Source: Oscillospiraceae bacterium
GTDB taxonomy: Bacteria > Bacillota > Clostridia > Oscillospirales > Ruminococcaceae
Length of the DNA: 37,520 bases
Direction of reading: 5' to 3'
Assembly: GCA_017396665.1 (NCBI GenBank)
Contig: JAFQLH010000008.1
Location: 1-37,520, forward strand
Positions 1 to 8,617 of the stretch are shown here, one piece after another; within the stretch, counting starts at the first letter, position 1, and every line of letters starts with the position of its first letter. Position numbers and translations under genes: made by a program. The notes under the pieces were generated by a model, which was given only the letters and a program-made list of their open reading frames with translations, made no database searches and was not told where the DNA came from.

Positions 1-636
1 CAAGCGTTTTATTCCTCGCCCTTGTATTTGTACGACGCAGCGACAGACTAGCTTTTTGCTACCACTCACTTTACGGAACGGCTTTCTCTACCGCTAATTT
101 CCGACGTGCCGACTGACAAACCTTCTTTCTGTAAAAGCTTATCGGAGGCACAATCGGGTCAAGCGTAATTCCTCGCCCTTGTATTTGTACGACGCAACGA
201 CAGAGTAGCTTTTTGCTATCACTCACTTACGGAGCGGTTTTCTCTACCGCTAATTTCCGACGTGCCGACTGACAAACCTTCTTTCTGTAAAAGCTCATCG
301 AAGGCACAAACGGGTCAAGCGTATTATTCCTTGCCCCTATATTTGTACGACGCAGCGACAGAGTAGCTTTCTGATAACGCTAGCTTTATGGGGCGGTTTT
401 CTCTACTACTTTTTCCGACGTGCCGACTGACAAACCTTCTTTCAGTAAAAGCTTATCGGAGGCACAATCGGGTCAAGCGTAATTCCTCGCCCTTGTATTT
501 GTACGACGCAGCGACAGACTATCCTTTTACTATCACTCACTTTATGGGGCGGTTTTCTCTACCGCTAATTTCCGACGTGCCGACTGACAAACCTTCTTTC
601 AATAAAAGCTTATCGGAGGCACAATCGGGTCAAGCG
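1..636. repeat. Four tandem ~157-bp repeats, running off the left edge
   Basis: Four head-to-tail copies each begin with CAAGCG, at 1, 160, 316 and 474 (units of 159, 156, 158 and 157 bases), and a fifth start lies at 631-636. Copies share long identical blocks such as GACGTGCCGACTGACAAACC and differ by scattered substitutions and small indels. Units 2 and 4 contain a small hairpin, GCGGT/ACCGC around a 7-base loop; it is damaged in units 1 and 3. No reading frame persists through all copies with a ribosome binding site, so I read the array as non-coding. It abuts the 3' end of the methyltransferase gene: that gene's stop codon lies at the first bases of the fifth repeat start. The true copy number is unknown because the array continues beyond the window. 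Confidence 0.93.
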
Positions 637-1500
637 TCACGCTTGCCAGATGGCAGTCGAGCCACATGGAAGCGGCATAGCTGACTTTCTGACAGGGAGT
701 CCGATTTCCTCGGCTGTTACCTCTCCGCCGAACTTCTCGGTCAGCACTTCGCTTAAGATATACGCCATAACCGACGGCGAGAGTCCCGTAGTGTAGCTGT
801 TGAGCAGGAAGAAAAGCGGCTTGTCGGAAAGCACACCTGCACACAGCTTAACGAGGTCATAAACGCAGTCCTCAAGCTTCCATACCTCACCGCCCGGACC
901 TCTGCCGTAGCTTGGCGGGTCCATAACGATTCCGTCGTAGAAGTTGCCTCTGCGTATCTCTCTTGCGACAAACTTTTCGCAGTCGTCAACAAGCCACCTT
1001 ATCGGCTTGTCTGAAAGCCCCGATGCCTGAGCGTTTTCTCTTGCCCACTGAACCATACCCTTTGAAGCATCGACATGCGACACACTCGCACCCGCCTTTG
1101 CGCAGGCAAGCGTTGCACCGCCTGTGTACGCAAACAGATTGAGCACCTTTATCGGTCTGCCTGCGTTTCTTATAAGCTCCTGCATATAGTCCCAGTTGAC
1201 AGCCTGCTCGGGAAACAGTCCCGTGTGCTTAAAGCCTGTCGGTCTTATAATAAACTTAAGTCCCTTGTAGGAAACAGTCCAGCTTTCAGGAAGCTTCTTG
1301 CGAAACTCCCACTCGCCTCCGCCCTTTACTGAACGGTGGTAAATGCCGTCTGCCTTGTTCCACAAATCACTCTTGTACTCAGTTTTCCATATAATCTGCG
1401 GGTCGGGTCTTACAAGCACCTTGTCACCCCAGCTCTCAAGCTTCATTCCGTCTGAGGTGTCGTGGATTATGTAATCCTTCCAGTCATTTGCTATTCTCAT
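637..1500 (-). CDS. Class I SAM-dependent rRNA methyltransferase-like protein (COG1092/RlmI-related)
   Basis: This 287-residue protein is probably a SAM-dependent methyltransferase acting on rRNA. Its middle carries the SAM-binding motif NLFAYTGGATLACAKAGA at about residues 120-137, an acidic residue (HVDAS) at the end of the next strand, and the catalytic-type motif DPPSYGRGP near residue 195. That arrangement is typical of the COG1092 family, in which RlmI makes m5C in 23S rRNA. No N-terminal PUA domain is obvious, so it is shorter than RlmI and its exact target base cannot be assigned. The gene starts 22 bases after the upstream membrane-protein gene and is the last gene of the ruv-glmM run. 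The ending CGSTAIWQA looks natural, so the abutting repeat array does not seem to have truncated it. Confidence 0.85.
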   Translation of the reverse strand: MRIANDWKDYIIHDTSDGMKLESWGDKVLVRPDPQIIWKTEYKSDLWNKADGIYHRSVKGGGEWEFRKKLPESWTVSYKGLKFIIRPTGFKHTGLFPEQAVNWDYMQELIRNAGRPIKVLNLFAYTGGATLACAKAGASVSHVDASKGMVQWARENAQASGLSDKPIRWLVDDCEKFVAREIRRGNFYDGIVMDPPSYGRGPGGEVWKLEDCVYDLVKLCAGVLSDKPLFFLLNSYTTGLSPSVMAYILSEVLTEKFGGEVTAEEIGLPVRKSAMPLPCGSTAIWQA

Positions 1501-1522
1501 AATTTAAATTCCAATCCTTAGT

Positions 1523-2428
1523 TTATCCAAGCTGTGAGAAGCTCACAAGCCCTCTGTATGTGTCAATTATTACACACGATGAATGTGCGTGGTCGTAGCC
1601 GAGCCTTATGAGATAGACCTCACAGCCCTTTGCATTATCCGTTGCACGCATATTTTCGGAAACATACAGACTTATATTTCTGTGCTGTGTGATTTCAGAC
1701 CACTCGATATCTATTCTTTCTAAATTGTGGTCCTCGTCAAAGGTTAGTGTAGTCTCTGGCATACTGCCGTCAATTCCGTACATCTGATAGGACTCCCAGT
1801 AGCCCATTTCCTTGAGGTATCTCTTGAAAAGCTCCTGCTCTACCTCTTCGCTGTAATCTGCGTTATGGTAGTCATTAAGCGTAAAGCTTGCAAACGCCAG
1901 CTTAGAATACTCGTTTCTTACCTTTTCGATATCCTGCTCGCTGAGCTTCATATCAACCGCAAGGCAACCGTTTCCCTGCATAACCGATGGCATAAAGGTT
2001 ATGTCATACTCCTCTGCTGAGTCGTACAGCTTGTCGGGGAAAAACTCAAGATAGGTAAGCGAATTGTATGAGCTTATATACTTCATCTGCCACTCATACT
2101 GCCCCTTGAAGCCATTATAAATCGGAGAAGGTGTTGACACCACAAGGAACACAAGTACAACTACAAGCAGGGCGCTGACCGTCATAAATTTCAGGTTGTC
2201 CTTCGGGAACTTTTTTCTTGCAACCCTTACAGCCGTTGTGACAGCCATAACGGCAAAGAAAATTCCGAAGCCGAGATATCCTACCGCAAACAAGAGCAGG
2301 TAGACAACAAGGAAGGCTACTGCAACAAGCGAATATACGGCAAGCAGAATCTTCTGTGCGACAAGCTTCTTTTTATACTGAGCTTCGTTTGTCAGAAGCT
2401 CTTCATTTACTGTAGTATTTTCACTCAT
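1523..2428 (-). CDS. Membrane protein of unknown function
   Basis: I do not recognise this 301-residue protein. I chose the ATG at 2428 because an AAAGGAC ribosome binding site sits about 9 bases upstream; a longer frame exists but would overlap glmM. After a short charged N-terminus there are two close hydrophobic stretches (about residues 24-65) and a third (about 77-97). A mainly hydrophilic C-terminal domain of about 200 residues follows, rich in Tyr, Asp and Glu, probably outside the membrane. No catalytic motif is visible. It lies 25 bases after glmM and 22 before the methyltransferase gene, so it is probably co-transcribed with both, but that does not identify its job. Confidence 0.8.
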   Translation of the reverse strand: MSENTTVNEELLTNEAQYKKKLVAQKILLAVYSLVAVAFLVVYLLLFAVGYLGFGIFFAVMAVTTAVRVARKKFPKDNLKFMTVSALLVVVLVFLVVSTPSPIYNGFKGQYEWQMKYISSYNSLTYLEFFPDKLYDSAEEYDITFMPSVMQGNGCLAVDMKLSEQDIEKVRNEYSKLAFASFTLNDYHNADYSEEVEQELFKRYLKEMGYWESYQMYGIDGSMPETTLTFDEDHNLERIDIEWSEITQHRNISLYVSENMRATDNAKGCEVYLIRLGYDHAHSSCVIIDTYRGLVSFSQLG

Positions 2429-2453
2429 TGCATTTGTCCTTTCCGGAAGTGCT

Positions 2454-3806
2454 TTAAGCCTGTGCAAACTCCCTTATCTTGTTTGCGATATTTGTAGCAT
2501 ACTCGGTAATAATACCATTGCTCTTTCCTTCAATCATAACTCTTACGAGTGGCTCTGTACCGGACTCACGGATTAAGATTCTTCCGTCGTCGCCGAGCTT
2601 TGTTTTATACATTTCGACAGTCTTTGAAATTTCCTCGTCCTGCTCCCACTTTCCCTTCTTATCAGCAGGAATTTCGACGTTTATAAGAATCTGAGGGTAA
2701 GAGGACATTATACCTGCAAGGTCAGAAGCTCTTGCCTTTGTCTTTGCCATAATTTCGAGGAGCTTTGCACCTGTAAGCTCACCGTCGCCTGTATTTGCTT
2801 CATCGAGGAAGATGATATGGCCTGACTGCTCACCGCCGAGGTTATAACCGCCTCTAAGCATTTCTTCGAGGACATATCTGTCGCCGACGCCTGTTGTTGC
2901 GACGATAACACCGCTTTCCTTAGCAAACTTAAAGAAGCCGAGGTTTGTCATTACTGTAACAACGCAAGCGTTATGGCGGAGCTTACCCTGAGCCTTCATA
3001 TATCTTGAGAAGATTGCGAGGAGCTTGTCGCCGTCTATAACGTTACCCTTTTCGTCGCAGGCGATACATCTGTCTGCATCTCCGTCAAACGCAAGTCCGA
3101 GGTGACATTTATTATCGACAACAGTTCTGCAAAGCTTATCCATATAGAGCGAGCCGCAGTCCTTATTGATATTTGTTCCGTCAGGAGTATTATTGACAAA
3201 CACACAGTTTGCGCCCATACCCTTAAACAGCTTTTCTGCACATGATGAGGAAGCACCGTTTGCGCAGTCGATAGCGACCTTGAGACCTCTGAAGTCGCCG
3301 TCTATATTTTTCATGATATATCTCACATAGTCCCACTCTGCATTCTTTTCATACACTACTCTGCCGATGAGGGTACCGCTTGAAAGGCAGATATCGCTTG
3401 GGTTATCGAGAACGAGGTCTTCTATTTCCTTTTCAATAGCATCGGGGAGCTTGAAGCCTTCTCCGGAGAACAGCTTGATGCCGTTGAATTCTACCGGATT
3501 ATGCGATGCGGAAATCATAACGCCTGCGTCTGCCTCATACTTCTTGACGAGCATTGCAACGGCAGGGGTTGGGACTACGCCGAGGATATGAGCATCTGCT
3601 CCGACTGAACAGATACCTGCTACGAGAGCGGCTTCGAGGACATCTCCTGAAACTCTTGTATCCTTACCGATAAGAATCTTAGGCTTCTTGTTTGTTGTCT
3701 TTGTGAGCACGAGTGCGGCAGCTCTGCCTATATTCATTGCTGTTTCGCAGGTAAGCTCTGTAATAGCGATACCTCTTGCTCCGTCTGTTCCGAATAGTCT
3801 TCCCAT
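2454..3806 (-). CDS. glmM: Phosphoglucosamine mutase
   Basis: GlmM interconverts glucosamine-6-phosphate and glucosamine-1-phosphate in the cytoplasm, a step toward UDP-GlcNAc and hence peptidoglycan. The 450-residue length is normal. It begins with the family signature MGRLFGTDGARG. The phosphorylated serine is S101 in the SASHNP motif, followed by the metal-binding DGDADR loop, the sugar-binding GEQSGH loop, and the phosphate-binding RESGTEPLVRVM near the C-terminus. Serine rather than threonine before GTEP and the overall length favour GlmM over other phosphohexomutases. A clear AAAAAAGGAG site precedes the ATG. It follows ruvB by 39 bases on the same strand with no terminator between, so it appears to be expressed with the ruv genes. 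Confidence 0.97.
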   Translation of the reverse strand: MGRLFGTDGARGIAITELTCETAMNIGRAAALVLTKTTNKKPKILIGKDTRVSGDVLEAALVAGICSVGADAHILGVVPTPAVAMLVKKYEADAGVMISASHNPVEFNGIKLFSGEGFKLPDAIEKEIEDLVLDNPSDICLSSGTLIGRVVYEKNAEWDYVRYIMKNIDGDFRGLKVAIDCANGASSSCAEKLFKGMGANCVFVNNTPDGTNINKDCGSLYMDKLCRTVVDNKCHLGLAFDGDADRCIACDEKGNVIDGDKLLAIFSRYMKAQGKLRHNACVVTVMTNLGFFKFAKESGVIVATTGVGDRYVLEEMLRGGYNLGGEQSGHIIFLDEANTGDGELTGAKLLEIMAKTKARASDLAGIMSSYPQILINVEIPADKKGKWEQDEEISKTVEMYKTKLGDDGRILIRESGTEPLVRVMIEGKSNGIITEYATNIANKIREFAQA

Positions 3807-3845
3807 AATAATTCTCCTTTTTTCTGTTTATATTTTTATGTAATG

Positions 3846-4880
3846 TTACTTGCTTTGCTGCTTTGTTATTCCAAGGTGATTATACGCTAAGTCCGTTGCA
3901 CATCTGCCTGACTTTGTTCTTGCCAAAAATCCGAGCTGGAGGAGATACGGTTCACACACGTCCTCGAGTGTTACCGCTTCCTCGCCGATTGCGGCGGCGA
4001 GAGTTTCAAGACCGACAGGGCCACCGTTATAGCCATTGATTATCATTTTCAGAAATCTTCTGTCGAGGTTATCGAGACCGAGCTCGTCTACCTCCATTCT
4101 GTCCAGGGCAATCTTTACGATATCCCGGGTAAGTCTTCCGTTACCCATAACCTCTGCATAGTCTCTTGCTCTTTTGAGGAATCTGTTTGCGATTCTCGGT
4201 GTACCTCTTGAACGTGAGGCAAGCTCCATTGCTCCGCCCTTATCACAAGGTATTCCGAGTATTACAGACGAACGCATTATGATATCGCAAAGCTCTTCCT
4301 TCGAATAAAGCTCAAGTCTTAATACGACTCCGAATCTGTCACGCAGCGGTGCGGTAAGCTGGCCTACTCTTGTTGTTGCACCAACGAGTGTAAACTTATT
4401 AAGGTCAATTCTGATACTTCTTGCGGCAGGGCCTTTTCCGACGATGATATCGAGAGAATAGTCCTCGAGTGCGGGATAGAGGACTTCCTCGACGGCTCTT
4501 GAGAGTCTGTGTATTTCGTCGATGAACAACACGTCTCCGTCCTGGAGGTTTGTGAGCAGTGCTGCCAAATCGCCCGGCTTTTCTATAGCAGGTCCTGAGG
4601 TTGTTCTGATATTTGTACCCATTTCGTGGGCGATGATTGTTGAGAGGGTTGTTTTACCGAGTCCCGGAGGGCCATAGAGCAAGACGTGGTCGAGCACGTC
4701 GCCTCTTTTCTTAGCCGCTTCGATATAGATGCTCAGGTTTTCCTTAGCCTTTGTTTGTCCGATATACTCAGACAGCATTTTAGGTCTCAAGCCGACGTCG
4801 ATATCGTCGATTGAGTCCTGCTTTATCACTTCAGGGGCAACTATTCTGTTTTCAAAATCAAAATCTCTTGATTCAATCAC
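3846..4880 (-). CDS. ruvB: Holliday junction branch migration helicase RuvB
   Basis: RuvB is the hexameric AAA+ ATPase that drives branch migration of Holliday junctions together with RuvA. The 344-residue protein has Walker [10 protein letters not shown] at residues 70-78, Walker B with D121/E122 in FIDEIHR, a sensor region GATTRVG, the arginine-finger region PLRDRFG, and the [15 protein letters not shown] segment. The C-terminal winged-helix domain ends in the typical [13 protein letters not shown]. The start is GTG at 4880, with a GGGGG-containing site about 10 bases upstream. It follows ruvA by 15 bases. All expected motifs are intact. Confidence 0.98.
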   Translation of the reverse strand: MIESRDFDFENRIVAPEVIKQDSIDDIDVGLRPKMLSEYIGQTKAKENLSIYIEAAKKRGDVLDHVLLYGPPGLGKTTLSTIIAHEMGTNIRTTSGPAIEKPGDLAALLTNLQDGDVLFIDEIHRLSRAVEEVLYPALEDYSLDIIVGKGPAARSIRIDLNKFTLVGATTRVGQLTAPLRDRFGVVLRLELYSKEELCDIIMRSSVILGIPCDKGGAMELASRSRGTPRIANRFLKRARDYAEVMGNGRLTRDIVKIALDRMEVDELGLDNLDRRFLKMIINGYNGGPVGLETLAAAIGEEAVTLEDVCEPYLLQLGFLARTKSGRCATDLAYNHLGITKQQSK

Positions 4881-4895
4881 GTTATCTTAACCCCC

Positions 4896-5504
4896 TTACA
4901 TTCCTGCGAGTGTTCTTAAGGCACCCTTTATAAGCTGTTCGACTGACTTATCGCTTCCCTGCTTTGCAACTGCTGTTGCGGCATCCGACTGGGAATAGCC
5001 CAGTGAGATAAGTGCTGCGACTGCTTCGGATGCTACTCCGCCTGCTGCTGCGTCTGCGACTCCCTGCAGCTCACTTGCAGAAACAGACAGAAGCTCGTTT
5101 CCGTTTGTTACCTTTGATTTTAGGTCAATGACAATTCTCTGGGCGGTTTTTGTTCCGATACCCTTAAGCTTTGTAAACGCCTTCGCATCACCTGATGCAA
5201 TTGCGAGGGCAAGTGCGCTGACAGTCATTCCCGAAAGGATTGTGAGTGCGGCTTTTGCACCAACACCTGAAACTGTTATAAGCTGTCTGAACCAATGAAG
5301 CTCGTCATATCCTGCAAAGCCGTAGAGGTCTGCGCTATCCTCTCTTATGATGAGGTGGGTATAGAGTGTAACATCACCTGTGATACCGCTTATTGCACTT
5401 ATTGTTGTGAGCGTTGTCTTACATGCATAGCCTACTCCGCCACAGTTTATCACTGCAAGCTCAGGCTCTGTATGCACGAGCTTTCCTGTTACGCTGTAAA
5501 TCAT
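4896..5504 (-). CDS. ruvA: Holliday junction DNA-binding protein RuvA
   Basis: RuvA forms the tetramer that binds four-way junctions and loads RuvB. The 202-residue length is standard. The N-terminal OB-fold opens with MIYSVTGKL and contains the characteristic YTHLIIREDSADLYGF. Two helix-hairpin-helix elements follow, seen as TVSGVGAKAALTIL and LKGIGTKTAQRIVIDLK. The C-terminal domain that contacts RuvB carries ALISLGYSQSDA. An AGAGAGG ribosome binding site lies 9 bases before the ATG. It is 15 bases from ruvC and 15 from ruvB, the middle gene of a complete ruvCAB operon. Confidence 0.97.
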   Translation of the reverse strand: MIYSVTGKLVHTEPELAVINCGGVGYACKTTLTTISAISGITGDVTLYTHLIIREDSADLYGFAGYDELHWFRQLITVSGVGAKAALTILSGMTVSALALAIASGDAKAFTKLKGIGTKTAQRIVIDLKSKVTNGNELLSVSASELQGVADAAAGGVASEAVAALISLGYSQSDAATAVAKQGSDKSVEQLIKGALRTLAGM

Positions 5505-5519
5505 AGTTCAAATCCTCTC

Positions 5520-6011
5520 TTACTTTATATACGCACTTAACGAATAGGCTGTATGTCCGTGGGTAATTGCTATACCGAGCGCGTCTGCTGTATCGTCGGG
5601 CTTTGGCACCTGCGAGAGCCCGAGCATTTGTCTTGTCATTTCCTGGACTTGCTTTTTCTCAGCTCTGCCGTAGCCTGTTATAGACATCTTTACCTGGAGC
5701 GGTGTATACTCGCTTATTTCAATACCACGCTGTATTGCAGGCAGGAGTGTTACTCCTCTTGCTTGGGCTACAGCGATGGCGGTTGTTTCGTTTGTATTGA
5801 AAAACAGCTTTTCAATACCCATCTGGTCCGGTTTATATTTATCAAGAATCTGCGACATATCGTCGTATATCATCTTGAGGCGCTGCGAAAACGGAGCGTC
5901 GGCGGGAGTTGTTATTGCACCAAAGCCGACTATCTCAAAGCTATGTCCGTCGTAGTCCAGAACGCCGAAGCCGATTATTGCATAGCCTGGGTCTATTCCG
6001 ATTATTCTCAT
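5520..6011 (-). CDS. ruvC: Crossover junction endodeoxyribonuclease RuvC
   Basis: RuvC cuts Holliday junctions symmetrically once RuvAB has migrated them. The 163-residue protein has the RNase H-like fold signature, with acidic catalytic residues D7 in IGIDPGY, E67 in GIEKLFF, and D140/D143 in PDDTADALGIAITH. That spacing matches the four conserved carboxylates of the family. It is the first gene of the operon, with a well-formed promoter at 6064-6092 giving a leader of about 45 bases. Firmicutes such as Bacillus lack RuvC and use RecU; Clostridia commonly have RuvC. Confidence 0.97.
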   Translation of the reverse strand: MRIIGIDPGYAIIGFGVLDYDGHSFEIVGFGAITTPADAPFSQRLKMIYDDMSQILDKYKPDQMGIEKLFFNTNETTAIAVAQARGVTLLPAIQRGIEISEYTPLQVKMSITGYGRAEKKQVQEMTRQMLGLSQVPKPDDTADALGIAITHGHTAYSLSAYIK

Positions 6012-6063
6012 CAGTATTTTCCCTTTCTTTACGTATGGGCATAGTTCCCCACACTAATAATTT

Positions 6064-6092
6064 ATTATAACATTTTTCTTCCGCTTTTGCAA
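6064..6092 (-). promoter_or_regulatory. Sigma-A type promoter for ruvC operon
   Basis: On the minus strand a TTGCAA -35 element (6087-6092) and a perfect TATAAT -10 element (6064-6069) are separated by exactly 17 bases. Transcription would start near 6057, about 45 bases before ruvC. Confidence 0.8.
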
Positions 6093-6180
6093 TAGCCGAA
6101 GCGCCGTTTTTCACCGTTTTTTGATGCTTTGCAGACAATATATACAACATATAGCGAAATCGTTTGAGTAAGGTACACAA

Positions 6181-6222
6181 AATCAAGTATTTTTTTCTCA
6201 AGTGTGCCAAAAAGACTTGATT
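6181..6222. promoter_or_regulatory. Inverted repeat overlapping the murA promoter (operator candidate)
   Basis: AATCAAGT at 6181-6188 is matched by its exact reverse complement ACTTGATT at 6215-6222. The second arm contains the -35 element of the murA promoter. Two 8-base arms 26 bases apart could bind a dimeric regulator, but no regulator gene is adjacent, so the role is only a guess. Confidence 0.3.
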
Positions 6223-6245
6223 TCTTTCTCAAAATATGCTATGAT
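6217..6245 (+). promoter_or_regulatory. Sigma-A type promoter for murA
   Basis: TTGATT (6217-6222) and TATGAT (6240-6245) are separated by 17 bases. Transcription would start near 6252, leaving an unusually long leader of about 225 bases before murA. Confidence 0.65.
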
Positions 6246-6476
6246 AGAAAAAATAATGGCTGCAAAGCCTGTCTTTGTTGCGTGCCTTTCCCGCATTTTT
6301 CTTTGCGTGGCACTTCAAAGGCATCAGAGAGAGAAAATTTGAGAGAATGAAATTATTCCATAAAAGGTAATTGTAATTACACTTTTTATTTTAGAAACAA
6401 AAGAGAAATAATATTGAAAGAAAGAAGACTTATGCTTCCTTGACTTTTTGGGAGCACGAACGGAGGAGCTTGAACT
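6246..6476 (+). other. Long untranslated leader of murA
   Basis: No supported gene lies between the murA promoter and its start. The stretch contains possible base-paired segments: GTGCC near 6283 with GGCAC near 6308, and GTAATT/AATTAC near 6367-6380 followed by a T-rich run that resembles a weak terminator. It ends in a strong GGAGGAG at 6462-6468. I cannot match it to a known riboswitch class by eye. Confidence 0.4.
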
Positions 6477-7766
6477 TTGGAAAAGATAGTTATTAACGGC
6501 GGTCGCAGACTGACCGGCGAGGTTGCTATCAGCGGTGCCAAGAATGCTGCTGTTGCAATTGTTGCTGCTACTATTCTCTGCGATGAGCCTTGTATTGTAG
6601 AAAACGTACCTGAAATCAGTGATATCGCTATTTGCCTTCGAATATTCAAGGCTATGGGCGCTGACATTCAGGTTATCAATAAAAACACCATTCGCTTTGA
6701 CACAAGAAACATCAGAAAGCCCAGTGTTCCATATGAGCTTGCAAGAACCATGAGGGCATCGAGCTACTTCCTTGGTACACTTCTGGGAAGATTCCACGAG
6801 GCTTTTGTTCCGCTGCCTGGCGGATGCGACCTTGGTGACAGACCTATTGACCAGCACCTCAAGGCATTCTCTGCTCTTGGTGCAAAGGATGACATAGTTA
6901 ACGGTTGTGTACATGTAAAGGCTGACGAGCTTATCGGCAGTCAGATTTACTTTGACTTCAACACTGTCGGCGGTACAATGAATGCAATCTTTGCTGCTGT
7001 TAAGGCACAGGGACTGACAATCATTGAAAACGCTGCTAAGGAGCCACACATCGTTGACCTTGCAAACTTCCTCAACGCTATGGGTGCTGACATCAGAGGT
7101 GCAGGTACTGACGTTATCAAGGTAAGAGGCGTTGAGTATCTCAAGGGTACAACATATGCAGTTATTCCTGACCAGATTGAAGCAGGAACATATATGGTTG
7201 CGGCTGCGGCTTCAAGAGGCGATGTTCTTATAAAAAATGTTATTCCTAAGCATCTTGAATCTATTACTGCAAAGCTTCGTGCAATGGGCATAAGCGTACA
7301 GGAATTTGACGACAGCGTGAGAGTTTCGGTTGGTGACGGTCCGTTCATCAGAACGAACATCAAGACCATGCCTCATCCGGGCTTCCCGACAGACATGCAG
7401 CCACAGTTCTCTACACTGCTCACTCTTGCTGAGGGCACAAGCACAGTTATCGACGACATTTTCGACAACCGTTTCAGATATGCTTCTGAGCTTCGCAGAA
7501 TGAGTGCTGACATTCAGGTTAAGGGCACTGTTGCTACAATTCAGGGTGTAAAGAGACTGACAGGTGCTCCTGTCAAGGCTACTGACCTCAGAGCCGGTGC
7601 TGCGATGGTTATTGCCGGACTTGCTGCTGAAGGAACAACAGAAATCAGCGATATTTACCACATTGAACGTGGATACGAGGGCATTGTTGATAAGCTTTCC
7701 GCTCTCGGTGCTGACATCAAGCTTGTTTACACACCGTCGAATGACGAGCTTGCGGTAAGCGTTTAA
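6477..7766 (+). CDS. murA: UDP-N-acetylglucosamine 1-carboxyvinyltransferase
   Basis: MurA transfers enolpyruvate from PEP to UDP-GlcNAc, the first committed step of peptidoglycan synthesis. The protein has 429 residues, normal for the family. K22 and N23 lie in the conserved SGAKNAA segment, and the active-site cysteine is C117 in PGGCDLGDRPID, the residue alkylated by fosfomycin in sensitive enzymes. The start is TTG at 6477, chosen because GGAGGAG lies 8 bases upstream and the family N-terminus MEKIVINGG begins there. Firmicutes often have two MurA paralogues; which one this is cannot be told here. It has its own promoter and a terminator just downstream. It diverges from the ruv-glmM operon, and GlmM lies in the same precursor route. 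Confidence 0.97.
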   Translation: MEKIVINGGRRLTGEVAISGAKNAAVAIVAATILCDEPCIVENVPEISDIAICLRIFKAMGADIQVINKNTIRFDTRNIRKPSVPYELARTMRASSYFLGTLLGRFHEAFVPLPGGCDLGDRPIDQHLKAFSALGAKDDIVNGCVHVKADELIGSQIYFDFNTVGGTMNAIFAAVKAQGLTIIENAAKEPHIVDLANFLNAMGADIRGAGTDVIKVRGVEYLKGTTYAVIPDQIEAGTYMVAAAASRGDVLIKNVIPKHLESITAKLRAMGISVQEFDDSVRVSVGDGPFIRTNIKTMPHPGFPTDMQPQFSTLLTLAEGTSTVIDDIFDNRFRYASELRRMSADIQVKGTVATIQGVKRLTGAPVKATDLRAGAAMVIAGLAAEGTTEISDIYHIERGYEGIVDKLSALGADIKLVYTPSNDELAVSV

Positions 7767-7778
7767 ATTTCAAAATCA

Positions 7779-7816
7779 ACGGGCGACAGGCAGAAGCTGT
7801 CTGCCCGTTTTTATTT
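7779..7816 (+). terminator. Rho-independent terminator after murA
   Basis: ACGGGC-GACAG pairs with CTGTC-T-GCCCGT around a short loop and is followed by a T-rich run (TTTTTATTT). It closes the murA transcript, so walJ-rlmH may need readthrough or its own promoter, which I did not find. Confidence 0.88.
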
Positions 7817-7834
7817 AATCGGGAGTTGGTATTT

Positions 7835-8617
7835 TTGGCAAGGGTTTATCCCCTTTTCTCCTCGAGCGAGGGCAATGCGACATACATAGGAAATTCAAAA
7901 AACGGAATACTAATTGACTCGGGTGTTTCGGGCAAGAAGCTTTTAACGGCGCTTTGTGACAACGGGATTGGCATTGAGGCTGTAAAGGCGATATTTATTA
8001 CGCACGAGCATTCTGACCACATCAAGGGGCTGAGGACACTTACTACACGCTTTGAGATTCCTGTTTACGCACAGGAGCTGAACGCTCAGTATCTTTGCGA
8101 AAACGGGTTTATAGGAAAAAAGTCGGAGTGCTTTGTGATTGACTCCGATACTGAGGTTGCGGGGTTTTCGGTAAAGGCGTTTTCCACGCCGCACGACACT
8201 AGGCAGAGCTGTGGTTATCGAATTGAAACTCCTGACGGGAGGACTGTTTCGGTTTGCACAGACCTTGGTGAAGTGACTGATACAGTTCACGAAAATCTGC
8301 TTCATTCAGACCTTGTACTGCTTGAGGCTAACTATGATTATAATATGCTGAGAAACGGTCCGTATCCATATCCGCTAAAGCAGAGAATTGCCTCGTCGCA
8401 CGGACACCTTGACAACAGGGATTGCACGAGGGAGCTTTCGGAGCTTATAAAGACGGGAACGACGAGGGTTATAATCGGTCACCTGAGTCTTCACAACAAC
8501 CGTCCGCAGATTGCTGAGGACACAGTTATAAACGGGCTTTGTGACATGAAGCGTAACATGGACTACATACTGCTTACTGCACCGACTGAGACGGGGGGAG
8601 AGGTTGTCATAGTATGA
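7835..8617 (+). CDS. walJ: MBL-fold metallohydrolase, WalJ/YycJ family
   Basis: This is a metallo-beta-lactamase-fold hydrolase of about 260 residues. The metal-binding signature is THEHSDH near residue 55, supported by further conserved segments: FSTPHD, CTDLGEVT, LLEANYD, SSHGHLDN and IIGHLS. In Bacillus and relatives this family (YycJ/WalJ) is linked to the WalRK wall-stress system and to exonuclease activity during cell division; the biochemical role here is inferred. I prefer the TTG at 7835 because GGGAG at 7821-7825 is then 9 bases upstream; an earlier TTG at 7826 would touch that site. Its stop overlaps the rlmH start in an ATGA, so the two are translationally coupled. The walJ-rlmH neighbourhood is seen in other Firmicutes. 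Confidence 0.9.
   Translation: MARVYPLFSSSEGNATYIGNSKNGILIDSGVSGKKLLTALCDNGIGIEAVKAIFITHEHSDHIKGLRTLTTRFEIPVYAQELNAQYLCENGFIGKKSECFVIDSDTEVAGFSVKAFSTPHDTRQSCGYRIETPDGRTVSVCTDLGEVTDTVHENLLHSDLVLLEANYDYNMLRNGPYPYPLKQRIASSHGHLDNRDCTRELSELIKTGTTRVIIGHLSLHNNRPQIAEDTVINGLCDMKRNMDYILLTAPTETGGEVVIV

Noticed and set aside
1-636. CRISPR array
   Set aside because: Whole ~157-base units repeat; there are no short repeats with unrelated spacers and no cas genes.
388-684. 98-codon plus-strand frame inside the tandem repeats
   Set aside because: It exists only because two repeat copies happen to stay open; it lacks a ribosome binding site and breaks in the other copies.
5941-6210. 89-codon minus-strand frame running through the ruvC promoter and into ruvC
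   Set aside because: It overlaps ruvC in another frame, covers the promoter and has no ribosome binding site.
6255-6341. 28-codon frame starting ATGGCTGCA in the murA leader
   Set aside because: No Shine-Dalgarno precedes it and the composition is not protein-like; I describe the leader as untranslated.
6324-7049. 241-codon minus-strand frame opposite murA
   Set aside because: It is antisense to a clear murA gene and its composition (many Ser, Cys, Asn) is typical of a shadow frame.
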